From Staphylospora marina (lineage in GTDB: Bacteria > Bacillota > Bacilli > Thermoactinomycetales > Thermoactinomycetaceae), in the NCBI RefSeq assembly GCF_003856495.1, contig NZ_CP034118.1, positions 2,330,182-2,394,181 on the forward strand: a stretch of DNA of 64,000 nucleotides. The letters run 5' to 3'. Of this stretch, positions 23,991 through 33,925 are shown one piece after another. Made by a program: the position numbers and the translations under genes. Numbering within the stretch: the stretch's first letter is position 1; every line of letters begins with the position of its first letter. The notes below the pieces were generated by a model that saw nothing but the letters and a program-made list of their open reading frames with translations, searched no databases and was not told where the DNA came from.

Positions 23991-26900
23991 TCACTTCACA
24001 CTGAAATATCGAGCATCGGGATGTGCGAACACCATGGCTGTCACGGACGCTTCCGGATCCATCATGCACTCCTCGGTCAGGCGGATGCCGATCTCTTCGG
24101 GCCGGAGCAGCCGGAACAGCTTGCGCTGATCCTCCAGATCCGGGCAGGCCGGATACCCGAAAGAAACGCGGATCCCCTGATACCTGGCGGCAAACCGCTC
24201 TTTCATCGTCATCGTCACCGGATCGGGGAAACCCCAACGGTCGCGCATCATCTCGTGAACGTGCTCGGCCAAGCCTTCCGCCAACTCCAACGCCAACGCT
24301 TGCAGCAGGTGCGATTCGAGGTAGTTGCCTTCCTTCTTCCACCGTTCGGCCAGCTCCCGCACCCCGGCGCCGGCCGTGACCGCCATGAGTCCGATCCAGT
24401 CGGTCTCCCCGGACTCCGCCGGACGGACGAAATCGGCCAGACACAGGTGCGGCGGGCTCGGCTGACGGGGAAATTCAAACCGCTCCAGCACCCGCTGCGG
24501 ATTCCCGGGATCGCACACACAAAGCACGTCCCCTTCCGAACGGGCCGGGAAAAAGCGATACTTCGCCGCCGGCCGCAGCCATCCGTTTTCTCCCGCCCGC
24601 TTCAGAAGATCCGTCGCGCGTTCCAGCCATTTCACGGCTTTCGGGTCGTTGGCGGCCAGCAATTCCTCCACGTTTCCCTTCAAGCCCAAATGGCGGCCGA
24701 GGAGCATCTGCCGGTTGACGTACGGCCAGATCCGGGACACCGGCACATTCCGGAACACGTGCGGCTTTGCATCCGGCGGGACGAACACGGGAGCGGACCG
24801 GTTCACGCCGCCGCGACCGGGCTTCGCGGCAACCGTTGCCTGCTTCACCTCCCGCAGCTCCGGGCGAGCCCCCGTACGGGCCAGAAACGTTTCCCGTTGG
24901 TTCGGATCAGTCAATCGGTTGGCCAATTCCAGTCCGTGCATCGCGTCCTTTGCATACAGAACCGCCCCTTCATATTCCGGCGCGATGTGCGTTTCAACAA
25001 ACTTGCGGGACAAGGCCGCCCCGCCGACCAGAAGCGGCAGGCGAATCCCCGCATCCTTCAGGTCTTTGGCGGTCACCGCCATTTGCCGGGCCGACTTGAC
25101 CAGCAACCCGGACAGTCCGATGATGTCCGGTCGGTTTTCGTTCACGGCCCGGATCAGCGTCTCCGGCGGCACCTTGATCCCCAGATCGATCACTTCATAT
25201 CCGTTGTTGGAAAGAATGATCTCCACCAGATTCTTGCCGATGTCATGAACGTCTCCCTTTACCGTGGCCAGGAGGACCTTCGCCTTGGCGCGGACATCCG
25301 CTTTTTCCATGAAAGGCTCCAGGAACCGGACCGCCGCTTTCATCACTTCGGCGCTTTCCAGCACTTCCGCCACGATCAGGCGGTTCTCGTTGAACAGGCG
25401 CCCCACTTCGTCCATCCCCTTCATCAGAGGCCCGTTGATGATTTCCAGCGGCGTGTATTTCTCCAGCGCCAGCTTCAAATCATCCGTCAGTCCTTCCTTC
25501 GTTCCCTCCACCACGGCACGGGCCAGCCGTTCTTCGAGGGGCAATTGCCGGGCCTGTTCTTTCCGGGGAACGTCTTGCCTGTCGCGGAAATGGGCGACAA
25601 ATCCGGCCAGCAACCGGTCGTATACCTCCCGGTCGGTGGCAAACAGCAACTTCTCCGCCAATTTCCTCTCTTCTTCCGGGATGGAAGCGTAACGCTGCAG
25701 CTTCTCGGTGTTCACGATGGCATAATCCAGTCCGGCCCGGGTGCATTCATACAAAAACACCGCATTGAGCACCTCGCGGCCGGCAGGAGGAAGACCGAAA
25801 GATACATTGGAAATGCCGGCAATCGTCGCCGCTTTCGGGAACGCTTTACGGATCAGGCGGATGCCCTCCACCGTCTCCAGGGCCGCACCGATGTATTGGC
25901 CGTCTCCGGTCCCCGCCGGAAAGACCAGGGGATCAAACAGGATGTCTTCTTCCGGAATGCCGCATTCCTCCACCAGAATCCGCCGGATGCGTCCGGCCAC
26001 TTCCAGCTTCCGCTCCCGCGACACGGCCATTCCCCGTTCGTCAATCGTGCCGGCCACCAACGCCGCCCCGTAGATCCGCGCCAATCCGGCTGCCGCGCGA
26101 AGTTTCTCTTCGCCTTCTTCGAGATTGACCGAATTGATCACCGCTTTGCCCTGGACATGTTTCAGCGCCGCCTCCAGCACGTCCGGATCGGTGGTGTCGA
26201 TCATCACGGGAGCCTTGATCTTCCGAAGCACCACCGGAAGAAAGCGATCCATGTCCTCCCGTTCGTCCCGTTCGGGGTCGGCAAGGCACACATCGATGAT
26301 CTGCGCGCCTCCCTTCACTTGCTTGCGCGCGATCTCCGCGGCCTCATCCCAGTTCCCCTCGCGGATCAATCGGCGGAACTTGCGCGAACCGACCACGTTG
26401 GTCCGCTCCCCCACCAGGATGGGCCGGGATTCCGGCTCCAGCCACACCGCTTCCAGCCCGGACACTCCCGGCAAATGGGAAGGCGCAGGCTTCCTCGGAG
26501 GTTTCTCGCGAAGCGCTTCCGCGATCGCCCGGATGTGTTTCGGCGTGGTGCCGCAGCAGCCTCCCGCCAGATTGAGCCATCCCCGGTCGGCGAAATCGGT
26601 CAGCTTGCGCGCCAATCCTTGCGGCGTCTCCTGATACCGGCCGTGTTCGTCCGGCAAACCCGCATTGGGATAACAGGAAACCGCGCACGATGCCAGCCCT
26701 GACAACGTCCGGATATGATCCTTCATGAACTCCGGGCCGGTAGCGCAATTGAGCCCCACGGCAACCGGGTTCAGATGGCGGATCGACAGCCAGAAAGCTT
26801 CCACATTCTGCCCTCCGAGCATCGTTCCCATCGGCTCGATCGTTCCGGAGATCATGATGGGCAGTTCCCGTCCGGTCCGGGCAAACGCCTCACGGATCCC

Positions 26901-27425
26901 CACGGATGCGGCTTTCAGGTTGAGCGTGTCCTGCGCCGTCTCCAGGAGAAGCAGATCCACGCCTCCTTCGATCAGCCCCAAAGCCTGCCGCCGATACCCC
27001 TCCGCCAGCTCGTCGAACGAAATGCCTCCCGTCACCGAAAGCGTGCGGGTTGTCGGCCCCATGGAGCCGGCCACATACCGCGGCCACTCTTCCGTCGACA
27101 AACGGTCGCGAACCTCAACGGCCAGACGGGCCGCCGCGCGGTTGATCTCCTCCGTCAGGTCCTCCGCCCCGTACTCCGCCAGCACCACCGGCGTCGCCCC
27201 GAAGGTGTTGGTTTCGACCACATCGGCCCCCGCCAGGAAATACGCTTCGTGAATCTCCGAAACCACATCGGGACGCGTCAGATTGAGCATCTCGTTGCAT
27301 CCTTCCAGCCGCTCGCCTCCGAAGTCTTCGGCGGTCAAACGGTATTCCTGCAGCATGGTGCCCATCGCGCCGTCGAGAATGAGGATTTTCTCTTTCAAAC
27401 GCCCGGCAAACGATTGTTTCGCCAT
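23991..27425 (-). CDS. metH: Cobalamin-dependent methionine synthase
   Basis: 1144 residues from ATG 27425 (AAGGAGGG upstream); any longer start would lie in the riboswitch. Modules in order: homocysteine-binding (LILDGAMGTMLQEY; zinc cysteines in GLNCATGP and AGGCCGTTPKHI), folate-binding pterin domain (PILVGERTNVVGS), B12 cap and B12-binding domain with the cobalt-ligand motif DVHDIGKNL, and the C-terminal activation domain (SFGYPACPDLEDQ). It methylates homocysteine to methionine with methyl-THF. First gene of the metH-yitJ operon. Confidence 0.97.
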   Translation of the reverse strand: MAKQSFAGRLKEKILILDGAMGTMLQEYRLTAEDFGGERLEGCNEMLNLTRPDVVSEIHEAYFLAGADVVETNTFGATPVVLAEYGAEDLTEEINRAAARLAVEVRDRLSTEEWPRYVAGSMGPTTRTLSVTGGISFDELAEGYRRQALGLIEGGVDLLLLETAQDTLNLKAASVGIREAFARTGRELPIMISGTIEPMGTMLGGQNVEAFWLSIRHLNPVAVGLNCATGPEFMKDHIRTLSGLASCAVSCYPNAGLPDEHGRYQETPQGLARKLTDFADRGWLNLAGGCCGTTPKHIRAIAEALREKPPRKPAPSHLPGVSGLEAVWLEPESRPILVGERTNVVGSRKFRRLIREGNWDEAAEIARKQVKGGAQIIDVCLADPERDEREDMDRFLPVVLRKIKAPVMIDTTDPDVLEAALKHVQGKAVINSVNLEEGEEKLRAAAGLARIYGAALVAGTIDERGMAVSRERKLEVAGRIRRILVEECGIPEEDILFDPLVFPAGTGDGQYIGAALETVEGIRLIRKAFPKAATIAGISNVSFGLPPAGREVLNAVFLYECTRAGLDYAIVNTEKLQRYASIPEEERKLAEKLLFATDREVYDRLLAGFVAHFRDRQDVPRKEQARQLPLEERLARAVVEGTKEGLTDDLKLALEKYTPLEIINGPLMKGMDEVGRLFNENRLIVAEVLESAEVMKAAVRFLEPFMEKADVRAKAKVLLATVKGDVHDIGKNLVEIILSNNGYEVIDLGIKVPPETLIRAVNENRPDIIGLSGLLVKSARQMAVTAKDLKDAGIRLPLLVGGAALSRKFVETHIAPEYEGAVLYAKDAMHGLELANRLTDPNQRETFLARTGARPELREVKQATVAAKPGRGGVNRSAPVFVPPDAKPHVFRNVPVSRIWPYVNRQMLLGRHLGLKGNVEELLAANDPKAVKWLERATDLLKRAGENGWLRPAAKYRFFPARSEGDVLCVCDPGNPQRVLERFEFPRQPSPPHLCLADFVRPAESGETDWIGLMAVTAGAGVRELAERWKKEGNYLESHLLQALALELAEGLAEHVHEMMRDRWGFPDPVTMTMKERFAARYQGIRVSFGYPACPDLEDQRKLFRLLRPEEIGIRLTEECMMDPEASVTAMVFAHPDARYFSVK

Positions 27426-27448
27426 GCCCCATCCCTCCTTTTTGCCCA

Positions 27449-27622
27449 TTGAAAAACGCCCTCCATCTCCGAAAGATGAAGGGCGTTTGCCGCCGTGAAC
27501 CCAGGCTCTCATCTTTCAGAGAGAATCGCTTCTCCCTGCAGGAATTGGCACCACGTCGACGGTGTGCGTCGACAGGTTGCCGGGCTTCATCGGGCCAGTC
27601 CCTCCGCCACTCTTGATAAGAG
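27449..27622 (-). promoter_or_regulatory. SAM-I (S-box) riboswitch with terminator
   Basis: On the minus strand the P1 arm CTCTTATCAAGAG is followed by GGCGGAGGGACTGGCCC, GATGAAGCCCGGCAACC and GGTGCCAATTCC, the conserved S-box core. A terminator (GCCCTTCATCTTTC / GAGATGGAGGGC arms with a T-run, 27449-27492) closes it just before metH. SAM binding should stop transcription of metH-yitJ. Confidence 0.96.
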
Positions 27623-27688
27623 GTTCCTGTTTATTTTTGCCAAACTGTTGTAAACAGTTTATCAAAACCATTCTGTTTCCGCAAGTAT

Positions 27689-29014
27689 TCATCCGATGAG
27701 GAACTCATCATGCGGCATTTCCTTCTGGATGCGATACATCTGCTCGGTCGCGGATTTGAATCCTTCCAAGTCCCCCATTTGCTCGTGGCACTCGGCCAGT
27801 TCGTAAAAGCCGATGTACGCCTTTTGACGGAACTTGTGTTTAAGGGCCACCTGCACGGCGCGCTGGAAGTGTTCGACGGCATCCGCATAATGCTTCATCC
27901 GCTTCATCAGCTGTCCCATCATCAAAAGAGCCGTGATCAGGGTCTGGGTGTCCCCCAACTTCTCTGCCCAATCAAGCGCTTGCTTCAAAATGTCTCTGGC
28001 CTGGTCCAGTTTTCCCTCCAGCAGGTACACGTTGCCGAGCGAACACCAGGCGCGAACCACTTCCTGCTTGTTGGACACGTAATCGGACAGCTCCAGCACG
28101 AACGAGAAGCAGGTTTCCGCCTCTTCAAGTTGCTTGATCTCCATGTAAGCGGTTCCCAAAGTGACCCACAGGGCAAACATTTCTTCATAGTCCCTGCCGT
28201 TCACCGTCTGCAGGATGCCTTCCCGCGCATAGCGGATCGCGTCGTGGTGCATTCTCATGCGCCGGAGCAGCTCCGCCTTCAGCGCGTACATCCGCAAAAC
28301 CAGCTCCCGGTTCTGAATCTCGTGGATCTTCGGCCACAGCTCATCCAGTCCGCGAAGCGCCTCTTCGGTTCTTCCCAGCTTCTCCATGCACGTCATGCGC
28401 GCCACGAGAAGGAGATATCTCACCTGCTCGGCATCCGTGGCGTTCTGGACGGATTCCATGCCCTTGTCCAGATAGCGGAGGGCTTGCTCCCAGTCCCCGT
28501 TGATCATCCGGCAATCGGCCAGCGCGTGGTAACTGACCGCTTCGAGATGGTTTTTCGGGGAGTAGGGATCCTGGTAGGACAGGCGGATGGCCTCACTGAA
28601 TTCCCGCTCGGCCTTGCGCCAGTCTTTCTTGTGCTTGAAGATCTTCCCTTTCAGGAAATGCACGGTCGCCTGGTGGCGCGAAAACGACTCGTCGGAAATG
28701 TCGGACAAGAATGCCTGAGCCCGTTGGATGTTCCCGAGCTGAATCAGCGTTTCGACCGCCGTGAACCGGACTTGCATGCTCTCCAGGCTCTCGCTGTCCT
28801 TTTCTATCATGTCTGGAATTTCATCCAGCTCCAATCCCAGCTTGCTCATCAAATATAAAACTTTTTCTTTATTCACATGAGGAACACCGCGTTCGATGTT
28901 GCTGATTGTCGCCGTCGAAATGTGCTCGTCTGACAGATCCTCCAGCCTGAGGCCGCGCTCTTTCCTTGTTTTGCGGATAAATTTGCCAATCTCGTTCATC
29001 TCGAGAATGTTCAT
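27689..29014 (-). CDS. XRE-type helix-turn-helix regulator with TPR repeats
   Basis: 441 residues from ATG 29014 (AAGGGAG upstream). Residues 5-65 are a Cro/CI helix-turn-helix (IRKTRKERGLRLEDLSDEHIS, TISNIERG). Residues about 85-435 form about eight tetratricopeptide helices (AVETLIQLGNIQRAQAFL; AWCSLGNVYLLEGKLDQA). This is the architecture of peptide-sensing RRNPP regulators (PlcR, NprR) and of SinR/TPR sporulation regulators. No adjacent small exported peptide gene is visible, so the ligand is unknown. Divergent promoter region is AT-rich. Confidence 0.85.
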   Translation of the reverse strand: MNILEMNEIGKFIRKTRKERGLRLEDLSDEHISTATISNIERGVPHVNKEKVLYLMSKLGLELDEIPDMIEKDSESLESMQVRFTAVETLIQLGNIQRAQAFLSDISDESFSRHQATVHFLKGKIFKHKKDWRKAEREFSEAIRLSYQDPYSPKNHLEAVSYHALADCRMINGDWEQALRYLDKGMESVQNATDAEQVRYLLLVARMTCMEKLGRTEEALRGLDELWPKIHEIQNRELVLRMYALKAELLRRMRMHHDAIRYAREGILQTVNGRDYEEMFALWVTLGTAYMEIKQLEEAETCFSFVLELSDYVSNKQEVVRAWCSLGNVYLLEGKLDQARDILKQALDWAEKLGDTQTLITALLMMGQLMKRMKHYADAVEHFQRAVQVALKHKFRQKAYIGFYELAECHEQMGDLEGFKSATEQMYRIQKEMPHDEFLIG

Positions 29015-29955
29015 TGGCAATCTCCCTTTCGGAATACTTGTTAATTCCTATATTACTTCACGAATTAATTTTTTTAAAGGAATTCTCCGTAATTTATTTA
29101 CATATTTCGGAAAGAAAATTTTGGTATGAACGAAACTTTATGATATCTGAAAAAATATGAAGCCTACCATTCCTGATGACAAAGGAGACGCGAATCGGCG
29201 GACTTCCGATCGCCCGGCGGCAGCTCATTTCCGGTCCGGTTCGGATCGCCACCCCCGGAGGGGGCTGCCGGTTTGGTCAGACCACCCGGAAAGAAATCCG
29301 TCCAACCATCCAAACCGCTTACGGCGGCCTCATGAGCCCGGACTCCCGGAAACGGACGAAACCGTTCCCGGCGCCGGTTCCTGCCGTTCGCATCGGCCAA
29401 ATCAATTCAAATTTTTAAAAATCAGTATAATAAAAAACAGGCCGGTTGACAAGCGGAAGATCCTTCAAATTATGATATCAATGTTAAAAAACCGGGTGAC
29501 TCATCCCTCCTTTGAGCTTATTCTTTCTACACTCCCGGCTGTCTGTTCCTTCTTCCTTCATTAAATCCCCAGAAAAAAAGCCATTTATTCGCTTCCCGAA
29601 AATCATGAGCTTACAAACAGTCAGAAACTTCCTGTTCGACAAGATCGGGCAAACCCCCTGTTGTTTCCGGATTTTCCGCATTCACCGGAAAACGGCGAAA
29701 ATCCTGCAGGAAAGAGATATATTATATCATTTTATCATTCTGTTTCGATCTACAATTTTATCCAAAATTCAACAACCCTTTGTCCGAATTTGTCGATGTC
29801 AACATCCCGCCGAACGAGGCCCGAATCCATTCCCAACCATGGGACAGAACCGTCTTTTTTGCCATTGCAATCCCAAACCCTTGACGATTTTTCGGCAAAT
29901 CCCTCCCTCCTCTTCTACCCGTTCATCCGGTCATGATATATTGACTTTTGTTGAT
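29015..29955. other. Gene-poor, AT-rich stretch with one GC-rich island
   Basis: The sides (29020-29160 and 29400-29800) are AT-rich, probably promoters; a TTGACA at about 29449 with a TATGAT 19 nt later points right. An 80-residue frame at 29176-29418 fills the central GC-rich part (MTKETRIGGLPIARR..., basic and Gly/Pro-rich), but has no ribosome site and no known motif. I see no RNA gene or repeat. Confidence 0.4.
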
Positions 29956-30225
29956 ATGAAGATAAAGGCGGGAATGATCATCAAGCAACCGGATTTGGAT
30001 CGTATCGAAGAACAGAGCAAAAACCCCATGGTCAAACAGTACGGGATCACCTGGACGCTGTACAAATGCGAAACCTGCCGGCACCTGGAGGATACCGGCA
30101 AAAGTTTTCGATGCAGTCATCACTCCGGAAGGCATTGGCCTACCTGGGATGCCTGCGGACTGTATGTACCGAAACATCCCCCCCTTCCGTTTCCGGATGA
30201 GGAGGATGAAGAAAATCCGGAGTGA
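29956..30225 (+). CDS. Small cysteine-containing (zinc-finger-like) protein
   Basis: 89 residues from ATG 29956; ATG 29974 (residue 7) is equally possible and neither has a good ribosome site. Cysteines are arranged C-x2-C (YKCETCRHLE), then C at +11 (FRCSHHSG) and another in WDACG, with His pairs between: a probable one-zinc site. The tail is acidic (FPDEEDEENPE). No known family; possibly DNA/RNA or redox related. Next to, and converging on, the WYL regulator. Confidence 0.55.
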   Translation: MKIKAGMIIKQPDLDRIEEQSKNPMVKQYGITWTLYKCETCRHLEDTGKSFRCSHHSGRHWPTWDACGLYVPKHPPLPFPDEEDEENPE

Positions 30226-30313
30226 TCCCCATCCATCCCGGACTTCGCTCCCGGACTCTCCGGGGGCGTACTCCCATGCTCCTTCTCATGAAAACGCTTA
30301 CATGTTTTTGGCG

Positions 30314-31321
30314 TCACGAGTGGTATTTCCGGTACAACTTCTCCGTTTCCGCTCTCACCTGCTCGACCAACTCCGACGGTTCCAACACTTTCACCCGGGA
30401 TCCCCAGGTCAGGATCCAGTTGATCAACCCTTGGCTCACCTTGGCTTTGACTTTCAGCACGAATCGGTGCCCTTCCCGCGGCTCCACGTTCACATCCATC
30501 CCGAACCGGTCAAACACCATGTTGAGAAAATCGTTTCGTTCATTGTCCTCAAATTCGAGCTTCACCACTTTTTCCTCTCCGTTGAACATGTGGAACGATG
30601 TCCGGACATACTCCCCGATATTCAGCGGTTTCGGTTCGAACGACTTCTCCCCGACGATCTGCACGTTGTCCATCCGGTCCACCCGGAAGTGGCGAAAATC
30701 CGGTTCATTCAGATATTCGGCAACCAGATAGTATTTGTTCTCCCACCAAACAAGCGCATACGGACGGGCCACGTAGAACCGGCCTTCCTGATGATAATGG
30801 AACTTCTTGTCCGGCCCGTACTTTCCGTACCGGAAACGGACCTCTTTCCGTTCATTGATGGCCGTGTACAGGGTGTCAATGAAATACTTGAGCTTGCGGT
30901 TGCGGGTTCTCGGCACATAATCCATCAACTTGCAAGGTTCCTTCAACTTTTTCGCCTCATGAATGCTCACCGGCTCCAGCAAGCGGTCGATCAGGTCCAT
31001 CGCGTCACCTTTTGTGATGAACATCGAAAACATGATGGCGTCGATCAGCATGCGCAACTGATATGTCTCAAAATTGCGTTCATTCAGCCAATATTCATTG
31101 GCCCCGTTGTTCCCCCGCTGCTGCCACAGGATGTCATAGCCTGCCTCGACCAGCGTGTGGATGTCCGACTCCAGCGCCTTCTTCCCCGGCAACTCATCCG
31201 TCAGAAGCTCATGCTTCAGCTTCTGTGCGATTTCCTTGAGCGTCAGCCTGTGTTCCGGATCCGTGTCCCTCTCCAGAATCCTCAGTACCTTCAACATGCG
31301 AAGTTTTCCACTGTACTCCAT
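30314..31321 (-). CDS. WYL-domain transcriptional regulator
   Basis: 335 residues from ATG 31321 (GGAGG seven bases upstream). The N-terminal helix-turn-helix (LRMLKVLRILE, LTLKEIAQKL) is followed by a WYL core (EGRFYVARPYALVWWENKYYLVAEYLNEPDFRHF has the diagnostic R-P-x-x-L-V-W-x-N-x-Y-Y-L pattern) and a C-terminal extension. WYL proteins bind ligands or nucleic acid and often control phage-defence genes. It sits directly downstream of the helicase gene but behind a terminator, so has its own transcript. Confidence 0.9.
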   Translation of the reverse strand: MEYSGKLRMLKVLRILERDTDPEHRLTLKEIAQKLKHELLTDELPGKKALESDIHTLVEAGYDILWQQRGNNGANEYWLNERNFETYQLRMLIDAIMFSMFITKGDAMDLIDRLLEPVSIHEAKKLKEPCKLMDYVPRTRNRKLKYFIDTLYTAINERKEVRFRYGKYGPDKKFHYHQEGRFYVARPYALVWWENKYYLVAEYLNEPDFRHFRVDRMDNVQIVGEKSFEPKPLNIGEYVRTSFHMFNGEEKVVKLEFEDNERNDFLNMVFDRFGMDVNVEPREGHRFVLKVKAKVSQGLINWILTWGSRVKVLEPSELVEQVRAETEKLYRKYHS

Positions 31322-31417
31322 GTCATCCTCCGTGAAAATGTTTCTGGTATCTTTTCTTTCTGTATTCTGATTCGAAGTGAGCGGCTGTTTTTTGTTCAGC
31401 AAGTGCTTTTTTACAAG

Positions 31418-31440
31418 AAAAAACCCCCGGGCCGGGGGGA
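31418..31440 (-). terminator. Intrinsic terminator of the helicase transcript
   Basis: A palindromic CCCCCGG/CCGGGGG hairpin followed by six T on the minus strand. Confidence 0.8.
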
Positions 31441-31549
31441 TCAATTGTCTGAGAAGCGTGATTTCAGAGGTTTGGCAGTGTTTTTGACAAAACGACGAAA
31501 AACGGCATGCGGCATTCGGTGAGACATCTTTTTGAAGACATTTTGTTTG

Positions 31550-33925
31550 TCAGGATTCCTGCGGGCTTCCTTTTTCGAAATATGCGTGCAACCGGTATTC
31601 ACAAATCTCTTTGATGATCGCGTGCAGTTCCGGTGAACGAATCTCCCGGTATCCGCTTGCGAAAAAACGGTCTCCTTCCAGCAAAAAAAGTCCGTTTGCG
31701 GAACCGGCCCATTTGGTCATGGGCATGTGTTTGATCAACCGGGCCACTTTCTTTTCGTCGTAGCCAAGCGACAACTCTTTGTTCCCCAGAATATCCTTCT
31801 TCTTTCGGTAAGGGACCTCTTCCAGCCAATGATAAAAGGAAGGCGCGGCTTCACTTGCCGAAATGGGTTCGGCCCATCTTTGCGCGCCGCGATCCAACAT
31901 CACCTTGAGCAACACCATCTTGTAGCTTCTTGACATCGAAGTGGTTTCCACATTCCGGATCAGTTCCCGGTATGCATTCACCGCCTCCGATTCGGCCGGA
32001 GACAGTTCACCCATGAATTCCAAAAACTCGGCGTATGATTTCCATTCCGATTTGTACCCTCTCACATCTTCCCAACCGTGCAGGTGCAACTCCAGATAAG
32101 TGGGTCTTCTTCCCAGCCGATATTTCACATCCTGATAACTCTGGATCAAACGACGTTTTCGAAGAGGGAGATCATTGTCATACCGGGAGATCAGATCGAT
32201 CGATCGGGTGTCCAGTTCAAACAGGCACGCTTCGGGGAGCGATGCCACAAAACGCGTTTTTCCCTTTTTCCGTTCCAGGTCCCCGAACAGGCGCAACTTC
32301 ATTTCCAGGTTGCGATAATTCCCGATCAGGTCAATGACCTGACAATATTCTTTGCCCGGCGCTTTGCGAAGACCTCGCCCCAATTGTTGCAAAAACACCG
32401 CCATGGATTGCGTCGGACGAACAAACAACAACGTGTCAACCGACGGTATGTCCACGCCTTCGTTGAACAGATTCACCGCGAAAATCACGTCGATGCGGCC
32501 TTCCTCCAGCTGCCGGATCGCCTCCTGACGATCGGTTCGATGGTCTCCGCACAACGCAACGGTCTTGAACCCGCGTTGATTGAAATGATCCGACAGATAT
32601 CGGGCCTGACGAATGGATCCGCAAAAAGCCAGCGTCCGCGTCTGTCTGAATTCCAGCCACTTGCGGAAGATTTTCTCCGCCATCTCTTGCTGAATGAATG
32701 CCTGTTCCCATTGATATGGATCGTATTGACCATTGACATACCGGATTTTCCGGTAATCGATCTCATCATACACGCCCTGATATCGGAAGGGGGACAAGAA
32801 TCCTCTTTGGATCGCTTCCGTAAAATCGATCCGGTAAGCCACGTTGTTGTCACACAACGCATACACATTTCCTCCGTCCAACCGGTCGGGAGTGGCGGTG
32901 ATGCCCAGCAAGAAACGCGGCCGGAAATGATTGATCACTTTTTGATAGGTCTTCGCCGCCGCGTGATGGAATTCATCGATGATCACCAGCTCAAATTCAT
33001 CGGGATGGAATCGTTCCAAATGATGCTTCATCGACAGCGTTTGGATGGACGCAAACAGAATGTCGGCATCTCGATCTTTTCTGTATCCGTTGTACAATCC
33101 GGTCTTCCGGTCCGGTATCACCTTGGTGAACGTTGCCTGCGCCTGCCGGAGAATTTCATCTTGGTGAGCGATGAACAACACTTTGCGGAATTCCATTCGT
33201 TGCGCAAAAAATGCGCTCATGTACGTTTTTCCGAGTCCGGTGGCCATGACCACCAAAGCCCGGTCGTACCCTTCTTCCCTGGTGGCGGACAGGGCTTGCA
33301 AAGCCTCTTCCTGTATTTCATGGGGCGTGATGGTGATTTCGTGTCGGGGAAGGGGGTCCTCTTCGCTCAAAACCAAGGGATCTTCTTCCGGCCACACTTC
33401 GGGATGAATCTTGTGAAACGAAGCGTATTCTTCCTTGTACTCCCGAATGGTTTCCGGATTGACATCCACCGTTCGGTCATCGTGAAACACATCCATGAAT
33501 GCTTCCATGGCTTTCTCGAAAACAGCGGGATCCACATCCCGATCAACGGACAGATTCCATTCCACACCTGTTTTCAACGCACTCGCCGACAAATTGGAAG
33601 ATCCGATGATCATCAAACCGTTGTCATGTGTTCGGAACAAATAGGCCTTGGGATGGAAGGACCGGTTTCCGGAACGGAACAGCCGAAACTCCACCCCCGG
33701 AATGGCATGCAATACCTCCAATGCATCCGGAGAGGTGACATACAAATAATCACCGGTGCATATCTTGATGTCCGCTCCCCGCCCGGAAGCCTGTCTGAGC
33801 GGTTCGGCCAGAAGATGTGCCCCCGATTTGAGAATGAAAGAAGTCAACATATAGATGGAAGATGACTGGTGGATCGCTTCGATCAATTGATCATACAATC
33901 CGGAGGTTGACAGACGAATTCCCAT
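31550..33925 (-). CDS. PLD-nuclease / SF2 helicase fusion protein
   Basis: 791 residues. Residues 1-150 are a phospholipase-D-like domain with one HKD site: SFHPKAYLFR and then GSSNLSASAL. Residues about 200-560 are an SF2 helicase: Walker A ATGLGKTYMS, DEFHH (DEAH-like box), GITATPDR, and the second RecA domain with NEGVDIPSVD and QQLGRGLR. The rest (about 560-791) is a DUF3427-like C-terminus. Related proteins pair restriction-like nuclease and translocase. Its ATG overlaps the MazG-like stop (ATGA), so both are translated together. A role against invading DNA is inferred, not shown. Confidence 0.85.
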   Translation of the reverse strand: MGIRLSTSGLYDQLIEAIHQSSSIYMLTSFILKSGAHLLAEPLRQASGRGADIKICTGDYLYVTSPDALEVLHAIPGVEFRLFRSGNRSFHPKAYLFRTHDNGLMIIGSSNLSASALKTGVEWNLSVDRDVDPAVFEKAMEAFMDVFHDDRTVDVNPETIREYKEEYASFHKIHPEVWPEEDPLVLSEEDPLPRHEITITPHEIQEEALQALSATREEGYDRALVVMATGLGKTYMSAFFAQRMEFRKVLFIAHQDEILRQAQATFTKVIPDRKTGLYNGYRKDRDADILFASIQTLSMKHHLERFHPDEFELVIIDEFHHAAAKTYQKVINHFRPRFLLGITATPDRLDGGNVYALCDNNVAYRIDFTEAIQRGFLSPFRYQGVYDEIDYRKIRYVNGQYDPYQWEQAFIQQEMAEKIFRKWLEFRQTRTLAFCGSIRQARYLSDHFNQRGFKTVALCGDHRTDRQEAIRQLEEGRIDVIFAVNLFNEGVDIPSVDTLLFVRPTQSMAVFLQQLGRGLRKAPGKEYCQVIDLIGNYRNLEMKLRLFGDLERKKGKTRFVASLPEACLFELDTRSIDLISRYDNDLPLRKRRLIQSYQDVKYRLGRRPTYLELHLHGWEDVRGYKSEWKSYAEFLEFMGELSPAESEAVNAYRELIRNVETTSMSRSYKMVLLKVMLDRGAQRWAEPISASEAAPSFYHWLEEVPYRKKKDILGNKELSLGYDEKKVARLIKHMPMTKWAGSANGLFLLEGDRFFASGYREIRSPELHAIIKEICEYRLHAYFEKGSPQES

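Noticed and set aside
24000-24444. N-terminal extension of the YitJ frame up to 24444
   Set aside because: It would overlap metH; GTG 23979 has a ribosome site and gives the normal N-terminus.
23952-26702. A 916-residue + strand frame opposite metH
   Set aside because: Opposite to a fully conserved methionine synthase; a GC-rich shadow frame.
27426-27512. An earlier metH start at 27512
   Set aside because: It lies in the SAM riboswitch; ATG 27425 has a strong AAGGAGGG.
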